6,705 nt of DNA, from positions 1 through 6,705 of the forward strand of contig JAGYOJ010000091.1 in assembly GCA_018399435.1 (NCBI GenBank). Reading direction: 5' to 3'. Source of the stretch: Actinomycetota bacterium (GTDB taxonomy: Bacteria > Actinomycetota > Humimicrobiia > Humimicrobiales > Humimicrobiaceae). The translations under genes and the position numbers were made by a program. The stretch's first letter is position 1; each line of letters starts with the position of its first letter. Below, in pieces: positions 6,241 through 6,705 of the stretch. The notes beneath the pieces were generated by a model that had not been told where the DNA came from, ran no database searches, and saw only the letters and a list, made by a program, of their open reading frames with translations.

Positions 6241-6705
6241 CTATAAGCATTCAATAATTCTATAGTATCCCTACAGAAAGCCGGCAGATCATCAGGTTTT
6301 CTAGAAGTTATAATATTGCCATCTGTCACTACTTCCTTGTCTACATATTTTGCACCTGCATTTTTAAGGTCTGTAGCAATTGCGATATAGCCTGTTACCT
6401 GCTTCCCCCTTATAATATCTGCTTCAACTAGCATCCAGCCGCCATGGCATATCGCAGAAATTACCTTACAGCCATCGAAAGCATCCTTTACTAGTTTTAC
6501 CATATCCTTGTTTATTCTCATTTTATCCGGCGCATTTCCCCCGGGAATAATTACTCCCGCTATTTCCTCAATATTGATTTCGCCTGGTGAAGCGTCAGAA
6601 ACTACAGGAATGCCTAACTTGCCCTTATACTCTTTGCCTTTTTCAGGGCCTACTTTAATTATTTCATAGCCTTCTTCAATAAGCTCTGAAAAACCTAATA
6701 TGTTG
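6234..6705 (-). CDS. DJ-1/PfpI-family protein (PfpI/YhbO-type), N-terminus missing
   Basis: The - strand frame is open from the right edge to TAG at 6236-6234, giving 156 residues. Members are usually about 165-170 residues, so roughly the first 10-15 are cut off by the window edge. The ATG at 6521 is internal, not the start, because family sequence continues upstream of it: EGYEIIKVGPEKGKEYKGK, then IAGVIIPGGNAPDKMR. The nucleophile elbow is AICHGG, with the Cys at visible residue 86 and His at 87, followed by VTGYIAIATDLKNAGA and the very typical ITSRKPDDLPAFC near the end. The family includes PfpI proteases and YhbO-type glyoxalase/deglycase enzymes thought to protect against carbonyl and oxidative stress; the actual substrate cannot be told from sequence. 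The acidic active-site partner lies in the missing N-terminus. The gene converges on leuS and is a separate transcription unit whose promoter is outside the window. Confidence 0.93.
   Translation of the reverse strand, partial: NILGFSELIEEGYEIIKVGPEKGKEYKGKLGIPVVSDASPGEINIEEIAGVIIPGGNAPDKMRINKDMVKLVKDAFDGCKVISAICHGGWMLVEADIIRGKQVTGYIAIATDLKNAGAKYVDKEVVTDGNIITSRKPDDLPAFCRDTIELLNAYRK

Noticed and set aside
6241..6265. CTATA...TATAG inverted repeat just inside the - strand gene
   Set aside because: Only five AT-rich pairs with a 15-base loop; expected by chance in this composition.
6234..6521. Reading the - strand gene as a complete 95-residue protein starting at the ATG at 6521
   Set aside because: The frame stays open to the window edge and the upstream codons encode conserved DJ-1/PfpI sequence (VIIPGGNAPDK), so this Met is internal.
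1..6705. Absence of TGA stops, possibly hinting at TGA reassignment
   Set aside because: Only seven stops are visible in an AT-rich genome, all tryptophans I checked use TGG, and no conserved frame needs TGA read as an amino acid.
1..6705. Novel defence, mobile or secondary-metabolism system
   Set aside because: All seven genes belong to known families, six of them in a common operon order; no transposase, integrase, direct-repeat array or unknown gene cluster is present.

Overview
This window holds the downstream part of a conserved bacterial housekeeping operon on the + strand, followed by one convergent gene on the - strand. The + strand order is the 3' end of proA, then nadD, yqeK, a membrane-anchored LCP/LytR_C protein, rsfS and leuS. 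The order proA-nadD-yqeK-lytR-like-rsfS-leuS is the arrangement known from many anaerobic Bacillota (often preceded by obg-proB). The combination of an LCP domain and LytR_C domains is also common in Actinomycetota. The DNA is AT-rich, favours AGA/AGG for arginine and ATA for isoleucine, uses TAA or TAG stops in all seven genes, and starts two genes with TTG or GTG. I infer a low-GC, Gram-positive-type bacterium, either clostridia-like Bacillota or a deep low-GC Actinomycetota-like lineage. I cannot place it more closely without a search.

Layout: proA C-terminal part (1-346, cut by the window edge); nadD (327-983); yqeK (967-1599); LCP-like protein with two LytR_C domains (1601-3334); rsfS (3315-3695); leuS (3711-6194); a 39-bp convergent intergenic gap with a weak candidate terminator; and a DJ-1/PfpI-family gene on the - strand (6234 to the right edge, N-terminus missing). 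The + strand genes are packed very tightly. Three junctions overlap by 17-20 nt, one has a 1-nt gap and one a 15-nt gap, so a single transcript with translational coupling is likely. There is no gene-free stretch above 40 bases.

The genes cover proline synthesis (ProA), NAD synthesis (NadD), Ap4A hydrolysis (YqeK), the cell envelope (LCP/LytR_C), ribosome silencing (RsfS) and leucyl-tRNA charging (LeuS). This mixture links growth state, translation and the envelope. The DJ-1/PfpI protein is a separate transcription unit of the stress/deglycase/glutamine-amidotransferase-like class.

I see no mobile element, CRISPR array, phage gene, RNA gene or unknown multi-gene system. The most unusual item is the LCP-like protein. 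Its fold landmarks are readable, but nearly all the charged residues that define LCP phosphotransferase activity are replaced, and it carries two LytR_C domains in tandem. It may be an envelope protein that has lost or changed LCP catalysis.
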